DNA of 64,000 nt from Aquificota bacterium (GTDB taxonomy: Bacteria; Aquificota; Aquificia; Aquificales; Aquificaceae), in NCBI GenBank assembly GCA_013153495.1, contig JAADEH010000012.1:372001-436000 (forward strand), read 5' to 3'. The notes beneath the pieces were generated by a model that did no database searches, had not been told where the DNA came from, and saw only the letters and a list, made by a program, of their open reading frames with translations. Made by a program: the position numbers and the translations under genes. How positions within the stretch are numbered: position 1 is the first letter of the stretch; each line of letters starts with the position of its first letter. Positions 27,477 to 37,285 of the stretch are shown piece after piece.

Positions 27477-28100
27477 TCAGTCTCCCCAGTATCTCTGCTC
27501 CTTCCAGGGTTCTCCGAGCATGTGGTATCCCCTCTCTTCCCAGTAGCCGGGTTTGTCCTCCCTCCTGAACTCTATCCCCCACACATACTTGGCACTCTTC
27601 CAGGCATAAAGTTGGGGAACCACCAGCCTCAGAGGGTATCCGTGCTCCTTGGGAATAGTCTCTCCGAACATCTTGTAAGCGAGGATGCTGTCTTCCTTTG
27701 CAAAATACTCCAACGGCATGTTGGTGGTGTATCCCTCGAGGCAATACACGAATACGAACTTGGCTTCATCTTTCGGTTTCACGAGCTTGATTATCTCGGA
27801 AGTCGGGACACCTTCCCACTGAATTTCCTTAACGCTCCAGCGGGTAACGCAGTGGAAGTCTGCCACCAGCTCCACAGAAGGAAGTTCCAGAAGTTCTTTG
27901 TAGGTAAGCTCTATGGGGTTTTCCACCTCTCCCCACACCTTGAAGCGGTATCTCTCCATGTCCCAGTCGGGAAGCCTGTCCACTATGTCATAAACGAGGG
28001 GATAGTTTATCCAGTGCTGACCGGGTGGAAGCCTATCCTTGCGCAAATTTATGGGGCTGATTATCCTCTTCTTACTCATAATGGGTAAAGAGTAAAACAC
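27477..28100 (-). CDS. sulfite-oxidase-family molybdopterin-dependent oxidoreductase (no obvious signal peptide)
   Basis: VADFHCVTRWSVKEIQWEGVPTSEII (molybdenum-ligand Cys), GYTTNMPLEYF, HGYPLRLVVPQLYAWKSAKYVWGIEF. Confidence 0.88.
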   Translation of the reverse strand: MFYSLPIMSKKRIISPINLRKDRLPPGQHWINYPLVYDIVDRLPDWDMERYRFKVWGEVENPIELTYKELLELPSVELVADFHCVTRWSVKEIQWEGVPTSEIIKLVKPKDEAKFVFVYCLEGYTTNMPLEYFAKEDSILAYKMFGETIPKEHGYPLRLVVPQLYAWKSAKYVWGIEFRREDKPGYWEERGYHMLGEPWKEQRYWGD

Positions 28101-28126
28101 CGTGGAAAAACTTTCTATGACGGAGC

Positions 28127-29191
28127 TTAAACCTTTACCAGGTCAAGGCTAATTTCCGATAGGGGTTCACCCCTGCCCTTTACCACCGCAACTATGTTCT
28201 CGAGCCTCACCCCGAACTTACCCGGCAGGTATATGCCCGGCTCAACGGTGAAAACCATCCCTTCCTCTATCACCCTGTCCGCATCCTCCCCCTTGTAATA
28301 GACTCTCGGATACTCGTGAATTTCCACCCCTATGCCGTGCCCGGTGGAGTGGGTGAAGAACTTTCCGTATCTCTTCCTCTTTATGTAGTCTCTTGCCGCT
28401 CTGTCCACCTCTCCCAGCTTGTTGCCTACCTTTACCTTCTCCAAGGCAAAGAGATGAGCGTCCCTGACTATCTGATAAACCTTTAAAAACTCCCTGTCGG
28501 GAGTGCCCAGAAAGAAGGTTCTCGTAAAGTCGGTGCAGTAGCCCTTCCACATAAGCCCCATGTCCACCAGAAGCGGGGACTGTTCCCTCACGGGGTTTGA
28601 GGAAGTCTCCCAGTGGGGAATTGCGGATGCGGGTCCGCTTGCAACTATTGCGGGGAAACTCTCCCCCGAACCTCCCACTTCAAATATCTTGCTCACTATA
28701 AAGCCCCTAACCTCAAGCTCCGTCATACCCGGGGATACGTATTTCAGAAGTTCCCGGTAAATCCTGTCGCTCCTTCTTACACCTTCCCTCATAAGCTCTA
28801 TTTCCTCGGGGGTTTTTATAACCCTTATGTCTTTGAGGAAGTTGCTATAGGGCTTCCACTTTATCCTCGTGCTACGCATAGCCTTTCTAAATTCACAGCT
28901 GACCCTGTCGTTCTCGTATCCCACCCTGACAGCCCCGAGGTCTCTCAGGAAACTCTTTACCTTCCTCAGAGCCTTTCCCTTTATGAGAACTACATCCCAG
29001 TCCTTGAGTTCCTCCTTTGCCCTTTCGTAATACCTACCGTCGGTCAGGAGGTGCTTGGAGTTGGGAGTTATAACCGCATAAGCGTGTGTTGACCTAAAGC
29101 CCGAAAGGTAAAACACGTTAGCTTGAGAAGAGAACATAAAGGCATCGAGACCTTCTTTATCTATAAGTTCTTGAACTTCTTTCAATCTCAT
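28127..29191 (-). CDS. Xaa-Pro aminopeptidase/dipeptidase (M24B)
   Basis: SFPAIVASGPASAIPHWETS, LLVDMGLMWKGYCTDFTRTFFLG, HSTGHGIGVEIHEYP, GMVFTVEPGIYLPGKFGVRLEN. Confidence 0.93.
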   Translation of the reverse strand: MRLKEVQELIDKEGLDAFMFSSQANVFYLSGFRSTHAYAVITPNSKHLLTDGRYYERAKEELKDWDVVLIKGKALRKVKSFLRDLGAVRVGYENDRVSCEFRKAMRSTRIKWKPYSNFLKDIRVIKTPEEIELMREGVRRSDRIYRELLKYVSPGMTELEVRGFIVSKIFEVGGSGESFPAIVASGPASAIPHWETSSNPVREQSPLLVDMGLMWKGYCTDFTRTFFLGTPDREFLKVYQIVRDAHLFALEKVKVGNKLGEVDRAARDYIKRKRYGKFFTHSTGHGIGVEIHEYPRVYYKGEDADRVIEEGMVFTVEPGIYLPGKFGVRLENIVAVVKGRGEPLSEISLDLVKV

Positions 29192-30384
29192 CTTTGCCTC
29201 CTCTCCCTCGAAGAGGGTATTCCCAGCAGGTCTCTATACTTGGCAACGGTTCTCCGTGCCACCTTGTATCCCTTTTCCCTGAGTATCCTTGCAATCTCGT
29301 CGTCGCTCAGGGGTTTTCTCTTATCCTCGTTTCGTATTATCTCCTTTATCTCCCTCATAAGCTCGTCCTGGGATATCCCCCCTGCGGTTTCCCGAACGAA
29401 GAAGAACCTGAAGGGATAAGTTCCCTGGGGAGTTTTTACATACTTGGAGTTTATAAGCCTGCTCACCGTTGACTCGCTGATGCCCAGCTTTTGAGCAACA
29501 TCCTTCACCAGAAGAGTTTTCAGGTTTCCCTCTCCCTTGAGGAAGGCTTCCTGAGTTCTGATTATCTCGTCGAGTATCTTCTTTAGATTGTCCCTCCGAA
29601 CGGAGAGTATCTTTCGGAAGTTTTCGTATCTCTCCATGTATTCTTTGAGGAACTCCTTTGCCTCCCCCTTTGCCCTGGAATACATCTCCATGTAGGCTCG
29701 GTTCGGTCTTATGTCTATAAGTTCCTCGTATATGTAACCCACCAGCTCTCCGTCGTCCAGCTCGATTATAGCGTCCACCTTAGAAACCTTGGGAACGCTC
29801 ACCTCCTCCTCTATAGGAGTCCACCGAAGGTGTCTGAGCTTTAACTTAACCTCCTCGGGAACCTCCTCTCCCCTCGCAAGTTTTCTGAGCCACTCTAAAA
29901 GCTCCGGCTCGTCGGGATACAGGTCCTTTACCTGAACTTCCATAAACTCCAATAGGTTCTTTGAACAAACCCCTACGGGGTCGAGGGTGAGAACAAACTC
30001 CCTTATGTCCTCCACATACTCTTCCGAAACGCCGAACTTGTCTGCTATAAGGGATACGCTCCCCTTGAAAAAGCCCTTCTCGTCGATGTTGGATATTAGC
30101 TCGAGTGCAATCTCGAGGTCGAGACCTTCCAACTCCGCCCTCACATTCTTCTGTAGCGTCTCCAAGGGGTGAACCCTTAGCCTGGGTTCGGGAAATCTCT
30201 TGTCTTCGAAGAAACGCTGAGCCTTCTCCGAAACATAGACTTCCTCTATGAAGGGGTTGGACTCCTTTTCCTCCTTCAGAAGCTGTTCAAGCTCCTGAGC
30301 GGGGTGGATTAAGACCTCCACCTGATTTCTCAGAAGGAGATTTAGGTTTACCTTAAGCCTGAGCTGGAGTTCGTGTCGAAGCAT
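29188..30384 (-). CDS. rpoN: RNA polymerase sigma-54 factor
   Basis: RpoN box ARRTVAKYR; LGISESTVSRLINSKYVKTPQGTYPFRFFF; LTLDPVGVCSKNLLE. Confidence 0.96.
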   Translation of the reverse strand: MLRHELQLRLKVNLNLLLRNQVEVLIHPAQELEQLLKEEKESNPFIEEVYVSEKAQRFFEDKRFPEPRLRVHPLETLQKNVRAELEGLDLEIALELISNIDEKGFFKGSVSLIADKFGVSEEYVEDIREFVLTLDPVGVCSKNLLEFMEVQVKDLYPDEPELLEWLRKLARGEEVPEEVKLKLRHLRWTPIEEEVSVPKVSKVDAIIELDDGELVGYIYEELIDIRPNRAYMEMYSRAKGEAKEFLKEYMERYENFRKILSVRRDNLKKILDEIIRTQEAFLKGEGNLKTLLVKDVAQKLGISESTVSRLINSKYVKTPQGTYPFRFFFVRETAGGISQDELMREIKEIIRNEDKRKPLSDDEIARILREKGYKVARRTVAKYRDLLGIPSSRERRQR

Positions 30385-30385
30385 G

Positions 30386-31708
30386 TCAGGTATTTTCTTC
30401 AGGGACTCCGAAGCCGTCCCTTATCTGCCCTTCCCCGAGGATTATGAACTTGGGTATGGTCAGCTCCTCTAAAGCCATGGGACCTCTTGCGTGCACTTTA
30501 TCTGTAGATATTCCCATCTCAGCCCCCAAACCGAACTCGTTTCCGTCGGTAAATCTCGTGGAAGCGTTCACATACACCGCCGCAGAATCTACCTCCCGCA
30601 GGAACTTCATAGCCTTAGTGTAATCCTCCGTAACTATGGCATCGGAATGCTTTGAGCCGTATTTTTCTATAAACTCTATGGCTTCATCTATGTTTCCTAC
30701 CACCTTAACCGCAAGTATGAGGTCTAAGAACTCCTCGTAGTAATCCTCCTCCGTAGCGGGGACGGCTTTGACAAATGACAGCGAGGGGTCTTCCTTTATC
30801 ACCTTCAGGCTCTCCTCGTCGCATCTGAGTTCCACGCCGGCTTTCCCGAGATAGTAAGCCATCTTAGGGAAGAAGTCCTTAAGTATGTCTCTGTGGATTA
30901 TCAAGTTTTCTATAGCGTTGCACACCGAAGGTCTCTGAACCTTTGCGTTATACACTATGTTCCAGGCTTTCTTGAGGTCAGCCTTATCGTCCACATAAAC
31001 GCTACATACCCCCTTGTAGTGCTTTATCACGGGAACCCTTGCGTGCTCTGCAACCGCCCTTATGAGGCTTTCTCCGCCTCTGGGTATGGCTACATCGACC
31101 TTCCCTTCCATCTTCAGAAACTCCCAGACCAGCTCCCTCTCGGTTCTGTCCACGAACTGTATGGCTTCTTTGGGGAAGCCCGTCTCCTCGCACGCCTGCC
31201 TGAGCAGTTCAACGAGCACCCTGTTGGAGTTCACAGCCTCCTTTCCGCCCCTGAGTATGACCGCATTGGAAGACTTCATGCACAGAGATGCGGCTTCCAC
31301 CGTAACGTTAGGTCTCGATTCATAGACTATGAACACGACCCCGAGGGGAACCCTCATTCTTCCCACCTTAAGACCGTTGGGAAGGTTCCACATCTTTATA
31401 ACTTCTCCCACAGGGTCCGGCAGGCTCGCCACATCTCTAAGAACCTTTATCATTCCGTCTATGCGCTTGTCGTTCAGAACGAGCCTGTCTATGACCGCAG
31501 GCTTTAGACCCATCTCTTTAGCAGTCTCTATGTCCTTTTGGTTTTCCTCCTTTATGCGCTCTCTGTTAGCGTCCAAAAACTCGGAGGCTATGAGGAGGGT
31601 CTTGTTCTTAACGCCGGTGTTTGTAGAGGTAAGCTCCCTCAGAACGGACCTCGCCCTGCTGACTATCTCCTGTGCATATTCGGTAAGTTCCTGCGAAAGG
31701 GTGCTCAT
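30386..31708 (-). CDS. proA: gamma-glutamyl phosphate reductase
   Basis: RMRVPLGVVFIVYESRPNVTVEAASLCMKSSNAVILRGGKEA...VYVNASTRFTDGNEFGLGAEMGISTDKVHARGPMALEELT. Confidence 0.96.
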   Translation of the reverse strand: MSTLSQELTEYAQEIVSRARSVLRELTSTNTGVKNKTLLIASEFLDANRERIKEENQKDIETAKEMGLKPAVIDRLVLNDKRIDGMIKVLRDVASLPDPVGEVIKMWNLPNGLKVGRMRVPLGVVFIVYESRPNVTVEAASLCMKSSNAVILRGGKEAVNSNRVLVELLRQACEETGFPKEAIQFVDRTERELVWEFLKMEGKVDVAIPRGGESLIRAVAEHARVPVIKHYKGVCSVYVDDKADLKKAWNIVYNAKVQRPSVCNAIENLIIHRDILKDFFPKMAYYLGKAGVELRCDEESLKVIKEDPSLSFVKAVPATEEDYYEEFLDLILAVKVVGNIDEAIEFIEKYGSKHSDAIVTEDYTKAMKFLREVDSAAVYVNASTRFTDGNEFGLGAEMGISTDKVHARGPMALEELTIPKFIILGEGQIRDGFGVPEENT

Positions 31709-31725
31709 GTATCGACCTCCTGTAT

Positions 31726-31754
31726 GATATTTTAAGCTACTGTGCTAAAATATC
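31726..31754. promoter_or_regulatory. divergent promoter region with perfect inverted repeat GATATTTTA-N11-TAAAATATC
   Basis: Arms 31726-31734 and 31746-31754; each arm supplies a TAAAAT -10-like hexamer for one strand. Confidence 0.5.
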
Positions 31755-31781
31755 TCCCTCAATCCAACGGAGGAATAGAGA

Positions 31782-32132
31782 ATGAGAGTTAAAGGACCCT
31801 CTTCGAGGAAGCGTAAGAAGAAGATACTCAAGCTTGCCAAGGGATACAGGGGAATGCGCCACACCTCCTACAGGAGAGCCAAAGAAGCTGTCATGCGTGC
31901 CCTATACTACGAGTATAGGGACAGACGCCAGAGAAAGAGACAGTTCAGGAGGCTGTGGATTGCGAGGATAAACGCTGCGGTCAGACCTTACGGTCTCTCT
32001 TACAGCAGGTTTATAAACGGACTTAAAAAGGCAGGAATAGAGCTGGACAGGAAGATACTTGCGGACATGGCAGTCAGGGACCCGGAAGGGTTCTCAAAGG
32101 TGGTGGAAAAGGCTAAAGAGGCTCTCGCCTGA
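31782..32132 (+). CDS. rplT: 50S ribosomal protein L20
   Basis: [58 protein letters not shown]. Confidence 0.97.
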   Translation: MRVKGPSSRKRKKKILKLAKGYRGMRHTSYRRAKEAVMRALYYEYRDRRQRKRQFRRLWIARINAAVRPYGLSYSRFINGLKKAGIELDRKILADMAVRDPEGFSKVVEKAKEALA

Positions 32133-32134
32133 TA

Positions 32135-33148
32135 ATGAACGACTTAGAGAAACTCAAAGAGGAAGCTCTCCTCGAGCTAAAGCAGGTTAAGACCAAGGAA
32201 GAACTCCAGGAAGTCAAATCCAAATATTTGGGAAAGAAGGGGGTCATCAGCTCCCTGCTCAAAAAAATTAGGGAAATCCCCCCGGAGGAGAGGAAGGAGT
32301 TCGGCAGGAAGGTAAACGAAGTAAAGAGTGCTTTAGAAGATGCTCTGCGAAGGAGGGAGGAAGAACTCAAAAGGTCGGAGCTGGAAGAGAAGCTCTCCAA
32401 GGAGTGGGTTGACCTTACCTTTCCCCTTCAGAGAACTGCGGGAAAACTCCATCCCATAACTTTGACCTTGGAGAGGATAGTTGAGATATTCAGGGGAATG
32501 GGTTTTCAGGTGGAGAAGGGACCGGAGGTAGAGCTTGAGGATTACAACTTCGACAAGCTGAACATTCCCCCGGACCACCCCGCAAGGGACATGCAGGACA
32601 CCTTTTACGTAAACAGGGAAGGGCATCTCCTCAGAACCCACACCTCCCCCGTCCAGATAAGAACTATGCTAAAGCAAAAGCCTCCCATACAGATAATAGC
32701 TCCGGGAAAGGTCTATAGGAGGGACGACGACCCTACACACTCTCCCATGTTCCATCAGGTAGAGGGTCTCGTGGTAAACGAATACGCAAACTTCCGACAC
32801 ATGAAGTTCGTTATAGAGGAGTTTTTGAGGGAATTCTTCCAGACTGACCTGCCGGTGAGGTTCAGGACTTCCTACTTTCCCTTCACGGAGCCTTCTGCGG
32901 AGGTGGACATAGGGTGCGTCATATGCGGTCAGGAGGGGTGCAGGGTTTGTAAGGGGACGGGCTGGCTCGAGGTGATGGGTTGCGGTATGGTTCATCCTGC
33001 GGTGCTCGAGAACTGCGGTGTGGATACGGAGTTCTATCAGGGCTTTGCTTTCGGAATGGGTGTGGAAAGGCTCGCCATGCTCCTTTACGGAATTGACAAC
33101 ATAAAGCTCTTTTACGAAAACGACATAAGGTTTATCAATCAGTTTTGA
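32135..33148 (+). CDS. pheS: phenylalanyl-tRNA synthetase alpha subunit
   Basis: HPITLTLERIVEIFRGMGFQVEKGPEVELEDYNFDKLNIPPDHPARDMQDTFYV...RTHTSPVQIRTM...FGMGVERLAMLLYGIDNIKLFYEND. Confidence 0.97.
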   Translation: MNDLEKLKEEALLELKQVKTKEELQEVKSKYLGKKGVISSLLKKIREIPPEERKEFGRKVNEVKSALEDALRRREEELKRSELEEKLSKEWVDLTFPLQRTAGKLHPITLTLERIVEIFRGMGFQVEKGPEVELEDYNFDKLNIPPDHPARDMQDTFYVNREGHLLRTHTSPVQIRTMLKQKPPIQIIAPGKVYRRDDDPTHSPMFHQVEGLVVNEYANFRHMKFVIEEFLREFFQTDLPVRFRTSYFPFTEPSAEVDIGCVICGQEGCRVCKGTGWLEVMGCGMVHPAVLENCGVDTEFYQGFAFGMGVERLAMLLYGIDNIKLFYENDIRFINQF

Positions 33149-33788
33149 CCGCCACCACTATGTGGATAATCCCCAAAAACTTTCTCTCTTTGTGAAGGAC
33201 TTTAAAACCTTTGCTCTCGAACATGTCCACGACTTCGTCCAAGGTGAAGCTCTCCTCCACCGAATGGATAAAGAAATCCCACTTTTCCTTACCGAAAATG
33301 AGGTTCCCCACGGGTCTCAGAAGGGTTCTCATGAGGAATAGTAAAATCCCCGTTCCCTTGAACTTCCCGATGTCTATTATTCCCACCTTACCTCCCGACT
33401 TTAAGACTCTGTGAGCCTCTTCCAAAAAGGTGAGCTTGTTTTGGAGGTGTCTGAAGACGAGGGAGAGGCTTATCCTGTCAAAGCTGGAATTCCTAAAGGG
33501 GAGGTTTTCCCCGAGAGCCTGGACGAAGAAGCAACCTACGCACTTTTCCTTTGCAACCTTCAGCATACCGTAGGCTGGGTCTATACCTATCCTAAAACCG
33601 TTCCGAGGTAGCTTTCTGAGAACCTCTCCCGTTCCGGTCCCAACGTCGAGCCAATCACCTTCCGTCCCCATAAGGGATATAAGTCTCTCCTGCCACCTGT
33701 GTATCTGACCTGCGGTGGCAAAGTTCAGGAAGCGGTCGTAGATACCGCTTATCTGGGAGAAGATGTCAGCAACGGTTCTGTATCGCAC
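33135..33788 (-). CDS. UbiE/MenG-type methyltransferase
   Basis: VADIFSQISGIYDRFLNFATAGQIHRWQERLI...DVGTGTGEVL...IGIDPAYGMLKVAKEK. Confidence 0.85.
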   Translation of the reverse strand: MRYRTVADIFSQISGIYDRFLNFATAGQIHRWQERLISLMGTEGDWLDVGTGTGEVLRKLPRNGFRIGIDPAYGMLKVAKEKCVGCFFVQALGENLPFRNSSFDRISLSLVFRHLQNKLTFLEEAHRVLKSGGKVGIIDIGKFKGTGILLFLMRTLLRPVGNLIFGKEKWDFFIHSVEESFTLDEVVDMFESKGFKVLHKERKFLGIIHIVVAVKTD

Positions 33789-33817
33789 GCACTTATTTTA
33801 AGACTATCTTCTACTTT

Positions 33818-34162
33818 ATGCACGAGTTCTCGATAGTTCAGAGCTTGTTGGCTCTCATAGAGGATTACGCTCGGGAGAACGGAGCCAAGGAGGTTTCCAA
33901 GGTCGTGGTTCAGGTGGGAGTTCTTTCGGGGGTTGAGCCTCACCTTCTGAAGACAGCCTTTGACACCTTTAAGGAGGGAACCGTAGCGGAAACCGCAGAG
34001 CTGGTGATGGAGATAGAGCCTCTCAGGATAAAGTGCTTAGACTGCGGTGAAGAGGCACAGAAAGAGGAGCTTAACGCTCTGTGTCCCTCTTGCGGGTCCG
34101 TAAATACTCAGGTGGTAGGAGGAGAGGACCTTCTTCTTAAGAGCCTTGAGATGGAGTGTTGA
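33818..34162 (+). CDS. hypA: hydrogenase maturation nickel metallochaperone HypA
   Basis: MHEFSIVQSLLALIEDYARENGAKEVSKVVVQVGVLSGVEPHLL...CLDCG...CPSCGS. Confidence 0.95.
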   Translation: MHEFSIVQSLLALIEDYARENGAKEVSKVVVQVGVLSGVEPHLLKTAFDTFKEGTVAETAELVMEIEPLRIKCLDCGEEAQKEELNALCPSCGSVNTQVVGGEDLLLKSLEMEC

Positions 34163-35042
34163 GCCATTTGGCTCCCTCCTCCTGTGCTTTCAGGGACAGA
34201 ACCTTGGAGGAAACTCCCACTTTTTCAAAGGCTTCCTTCATAGCCTTTCCTACGGTATCTGCCTCGTCGGGAGGGGATAGAGCGCATACAGTCGGTCCGG
34301 CACCGCTCAGGAAGACTCCGTAGGCTCCCGCATCGTATCCTGCCTTCAGAACCTCGTCGAAACCTCTTATCAGCTCTGACCTGTAAGGTTGGTGAAGTCG
34401 GTCTTCCACCGCAAACTTGATGAGGTCGTAGTCCTTGGTCAGGAAGGAGGCAACCAAGAGGCTTGACCTCTGAATGTTGAAAACCGCATCGGAAAGGGGA
34501 ACTTCCTTCTTTATGACGGACCTTGCCTTTTCCGTGGAAAGCTCAAAGTCGGGGACAACGAAGACGAGGGTTATGTCTTCGGGAAAGGGAAGTTTTTTAA
34601 AGAGGAGTTTATCTCCTCCTACACATAGGACGAAGCCTCCCACGAAGGCAGGCAGGAGGTTGTCGGGGTGGTTTTCGAACTCGAAGGCGAGTCTGAGCTT
34701 ATCTTCTAAGGAAAGGTTGAGGTTGTGAAGCTTCTCGAATATGAGGATGCCTCCCACTATGGCGGTGGCGGAGGAGCCGAGTCCCCGTGCGGTGGGAACA
34801 TGGTTGGTCTGTTTCAGGAAAAAGGGTTTTACAGATTTTCCGTATCGCTCACAGGCGGTTTTATAGACTTTTATAACGAGATTGTTCTCATCTTTGGGTA
34901 GGTTCTTTCCTTCCCCTTCTATTTCCACGCTGAAAGCGTCCTTTTCAAATACTTCGAAGAAGTTATACAGGTTGAGAGCGAGTCCAAAGGCGTCAAATCC
35001 CGAGCCGAAGTTGGTCGTGGTTGCGGGAACTCTGAGTTTCAT
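34137..35042 (-). CDS. thrB: homoserine kinase
   Basis: MKLRVPATTTNFGSGFDAFGLAL, VPTARGLGSSATAIVGG, YGVFLSGAGPTVCAL (GHMP kinase). Confidence 0.95.
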   Translation of the reverse strand: MKLRVPATTTNFGSGFDAFGLALNLYNFFEVFEKDAFSVEIEGEGKNLPKDENNLVIKVYKTACERYGKSVKPFFLKQTNHVPTARGLGSSATAIVGGILIFEKLHNLNLSLEDKLRLAFEFENHPDNLLPAFVGGFVLCVGGDKLLFKKLPFPEDITLVFVVPDFELSTEKARSVIKKEVPLSDAVFNIQRSSLLVASFLTKDYDLIKFAVEDRLHQPYRSELIRGFDEVLKAGYDAGAYGVFLSGAGPTVCALSPPDEADTVGKAMKEAFEKVGVSSKVLSLKAQEEGAKWLNTPSQGS

Positions 35043-35121
35043 AGGGAATATGATAAGCTACATACATGCCTTGAACTTTCGGAAGTATCTTCTAAATTCA
35101 AAAGCCATAGGAGGTTAGAAA

Positions 35122-35385
35122 ATGGGAATGCCTACGAGGGAAGAGATTGAAAAGGTTCTGGACGAGATAAGACCTGCTCTCAGGTTTGACGGCGGAGATG
35201 TGGAGCTGGTTGACATTCAGGAGGACGGGACCGTTCTGGTCAGGCTGGTGGGTGCGTGCTCAGGATGCGGTATGTCCGTTCTGACTCTTAAGGCGGGTAT
35301 AGAGAGGGCGCTCAAGCAGAAGTTCCCCGAGATTAAAGAGGTCAAGGACGTCAATATGGACGTTCCCATGTCCTTCGGGCTGTAA
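35122..35385 (+). CDS. NifU C-terminal-domain Fe-S scaffold protein
   Basis: EIEKVLDEIRPALRFDGGDVELVDI...VRLVGACSGCGMSVLTLKAGIERALK. Confidence 0.94.
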   Translation: MGMPTREEIEKVLDEIRPALRFDGGDVELVDIQEDGTVLVRLVGACSGCGMSVLTLKAGIERALKQKFPEIKEVKDVNMDVPMSFGL

Positions 35386-37285
35386 GGTTTTTCAGATACA
35401 CGACCTTTATGCCGAGTTCTTTGAGGTAGTTTATAAACTCTCGGTATCTCCATATCCTGTTGTCGCACAGGACTATAGTTCCCGTGTCCTCTTTCTGTCT
35501 TTTTAGCCTTCCTACTCCCTGTCTGAACTTTATAAAGGCTTTTCTCCTCTGATAATGAAAGGGGTCTTCTCCTAAGCTTCGGAGATACTTTATGCGGTGG
35601 TAGGTTACGGGGTCTTCGGGGCTGTCGAAGGGGAGCTTGGACATGAGAATTCCCTTCTCACCTCTGACGTCTATTCCGGTCCACAGACTGTCGAGACCTA
35701 CGAGGACTTTTATCTTCCCCTCTCTGAGGGCGGATATTAGGGAGTTGAGGCTGTCATCTCCCTGCTTTGCCACCTGACCGTTGCCTTCAAAGAGTTTCAG
35801 GTGAGCTTTGTTGGTTAAGAGAACGAGCACCTTGTCGTATAGGCTTCTAATGTCTTCGAAGGCTTCCACGAGCTTTTCTTCCCATCGAGGCTTTTTGGGA
35901 TTGGTGTCGTGTATGAGAAAGGTTATGGAGGAGTAATCGAAGTTCTTGGATAGCCTGTAGAAATCACCTTCTATGCCTGTGGTAAAGGATATGTCCTCGG
36001 GGTCTATGGTGGCGGAGGTGAGGACTACTCCCTTGTAGGCTTCAGGTTCAACAACTCCTCTCGGGAAGACGGGGAACACCTCCATACGGTAATTAAAGGT
36101 TTGTAGTTTTCTGCTCCACTTTTTCGAGAGTTTGTATCCGAAGGAAGGGTCTTCCTCCTCACACAGACGGACGAAGCGTTTGAGTTTTCTGAGTTTCCCG
36201 CTCAAGAACTCCACTCTCTTGAGCTTTTCTATGAGGGCTTCCTCGTCGTGGTCGGGGTCTTCGTAGCTTGCTCCCGTTAGCTCGATAATTTCTCTCGGAA
36301 GCAGGAGAGTTTTCTCTAAGTATCCTTTGAACTTGAAGCTGACCATTAACCTTCCTTCTAAGAACTCCTTGAGTTCTTCCTTGAGCTGTCCGACAGCTTC
36401 GTCAAAAAGGTCGTATAGAGGCTGGCATATGCGGGTTTTGAAGTCCTCCATGTAGGGTGCGAGGCTGTCTAAGGACACCTCTTCCGTTTCCTCCTTAAAG
36501 AGCTTTGCGAAGTTGTCCCGGAAGAACTCTTCCACGGGAAGGCTTATCTCCCTGCCGGTAAGCTTTTGCAGGCTGGAGGTCAGCTCCCTAATGAAGTAGA
36601 GGGAAATACCTGCGGTGCTTGCGAGGGTGAGATACCTGTCGAGTTCGTGGGCTTCGTCTATGACGAGAACTTTATCCTTGGTTTCCTCAAACTCCTTTAA
36701 GGCTAAGAGGGCGTGGTTAATTACGAGGATTTGGGCGCTTCTTTCTCTGCTCTTTACCTTCTCCCAGTAGTAGCACTCTCCCCTGTGGGGACACACTTTC
36801 CTGTAGGCGTTGGTGCAGTAATCCTCATCAACGTTTATCCTCCCAGCCACCTCTGGGCTGACGGAGCTGAGGGTGAGGTCTCCCTCCCACTCGGTTTCCA
36901 TAAGCTCGGGTATGTCCGCTTTCTCCTGAGAAGACAGGTTCTCCTTTTTGAACCTGTCTATGCAGAGGTAGTTCCCCTTTCCCTTCAACACAGCGTAGCT
37001 GACTTCCTCCCCGGTCAGGAGTTTGTAGTGGGAGGTTAAAAACTCTATGTCCCTCTTGAGTTGGTCCTGAAGAACCTTCGTTCCGGTGGATATTATGGCT
37101 CTCTGGCGAGAGGTTATTATGGGTATTAGGTAGGCAAAGGTCTTTCCCGTTCCCGTCGGAGCTTCTATAAGGCGGACTCCTCCCTCTCGGATAACTTCCT
37201 CAACGAGGTGTATCATCTCCTCCTGGGACTCTCTCCTTTCAAATCCTTTGTTCTGCAGGTATTGATAGAAGGAGAAGGAGTCCAT
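35351..37285 (-). CDS. DinG/XPD-family ATP-dependent helicase
   Basis: RLIEAPTGTGKTFAYLIP, four-Cys region (C..C..C), VIDEAHEL, SLWTGIDVRGEKGILMSKLPF. Confidence 0.9.
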   Translation of the reverse strand: MDSFSFYQYLQNKGFERRESQEEMIHLVEEVIREGGVRLIEAPTGTGKTFAYLIPIITSRQRAIISTGTKVLQDQLKRDIEFLTSHYKLLTGEEVSYAVLKGKGNYLCIDRFKKENLSSQEKADIPELMETEWEGDLTLSSVSPEVAGRINVDEDYCTNAYRKVCPHRGECYYWEKVKSRERSAQILVINHALLALKEFEETKDKVLVIDEAHELDRYLTLASTAGISLYFIRELTSSLQKLTGREISLPVEEFFRDNFAKLFKEETEEVSLDSLAPYMEDFKTRICQPLYDLFDEAVGQLKEELKEFLEGRLMVSFKFKGYLEKTLLLPREIIELTGASYEDPDHDEEALIEKLKRVEFLSGKLRKLKRFVRLCEEEDPSFGYKLSKKWSRKLQTFNYRMEVFPVFPRGVVEPEAYKGVVLTSATIDPEDISFTTGIEGDFYRLSKNFDYSSITFLIHDTNPKKPRWEEKLVEAFEDIRSLYDKVLVLLTNKAHLKLFEGNGQVAKQGDDSLNSLISALREGKIKVLVGLDSLWTGIDVRGEKGILMSKLPFDSPEDPVTYHRIKYLRSLGEDPFHYQRRKAFIKFRQGVGRLKRQKEDTGTIVLCDNRIWRYREFINYLKELGIKVVYLKNLTARRTWERPY

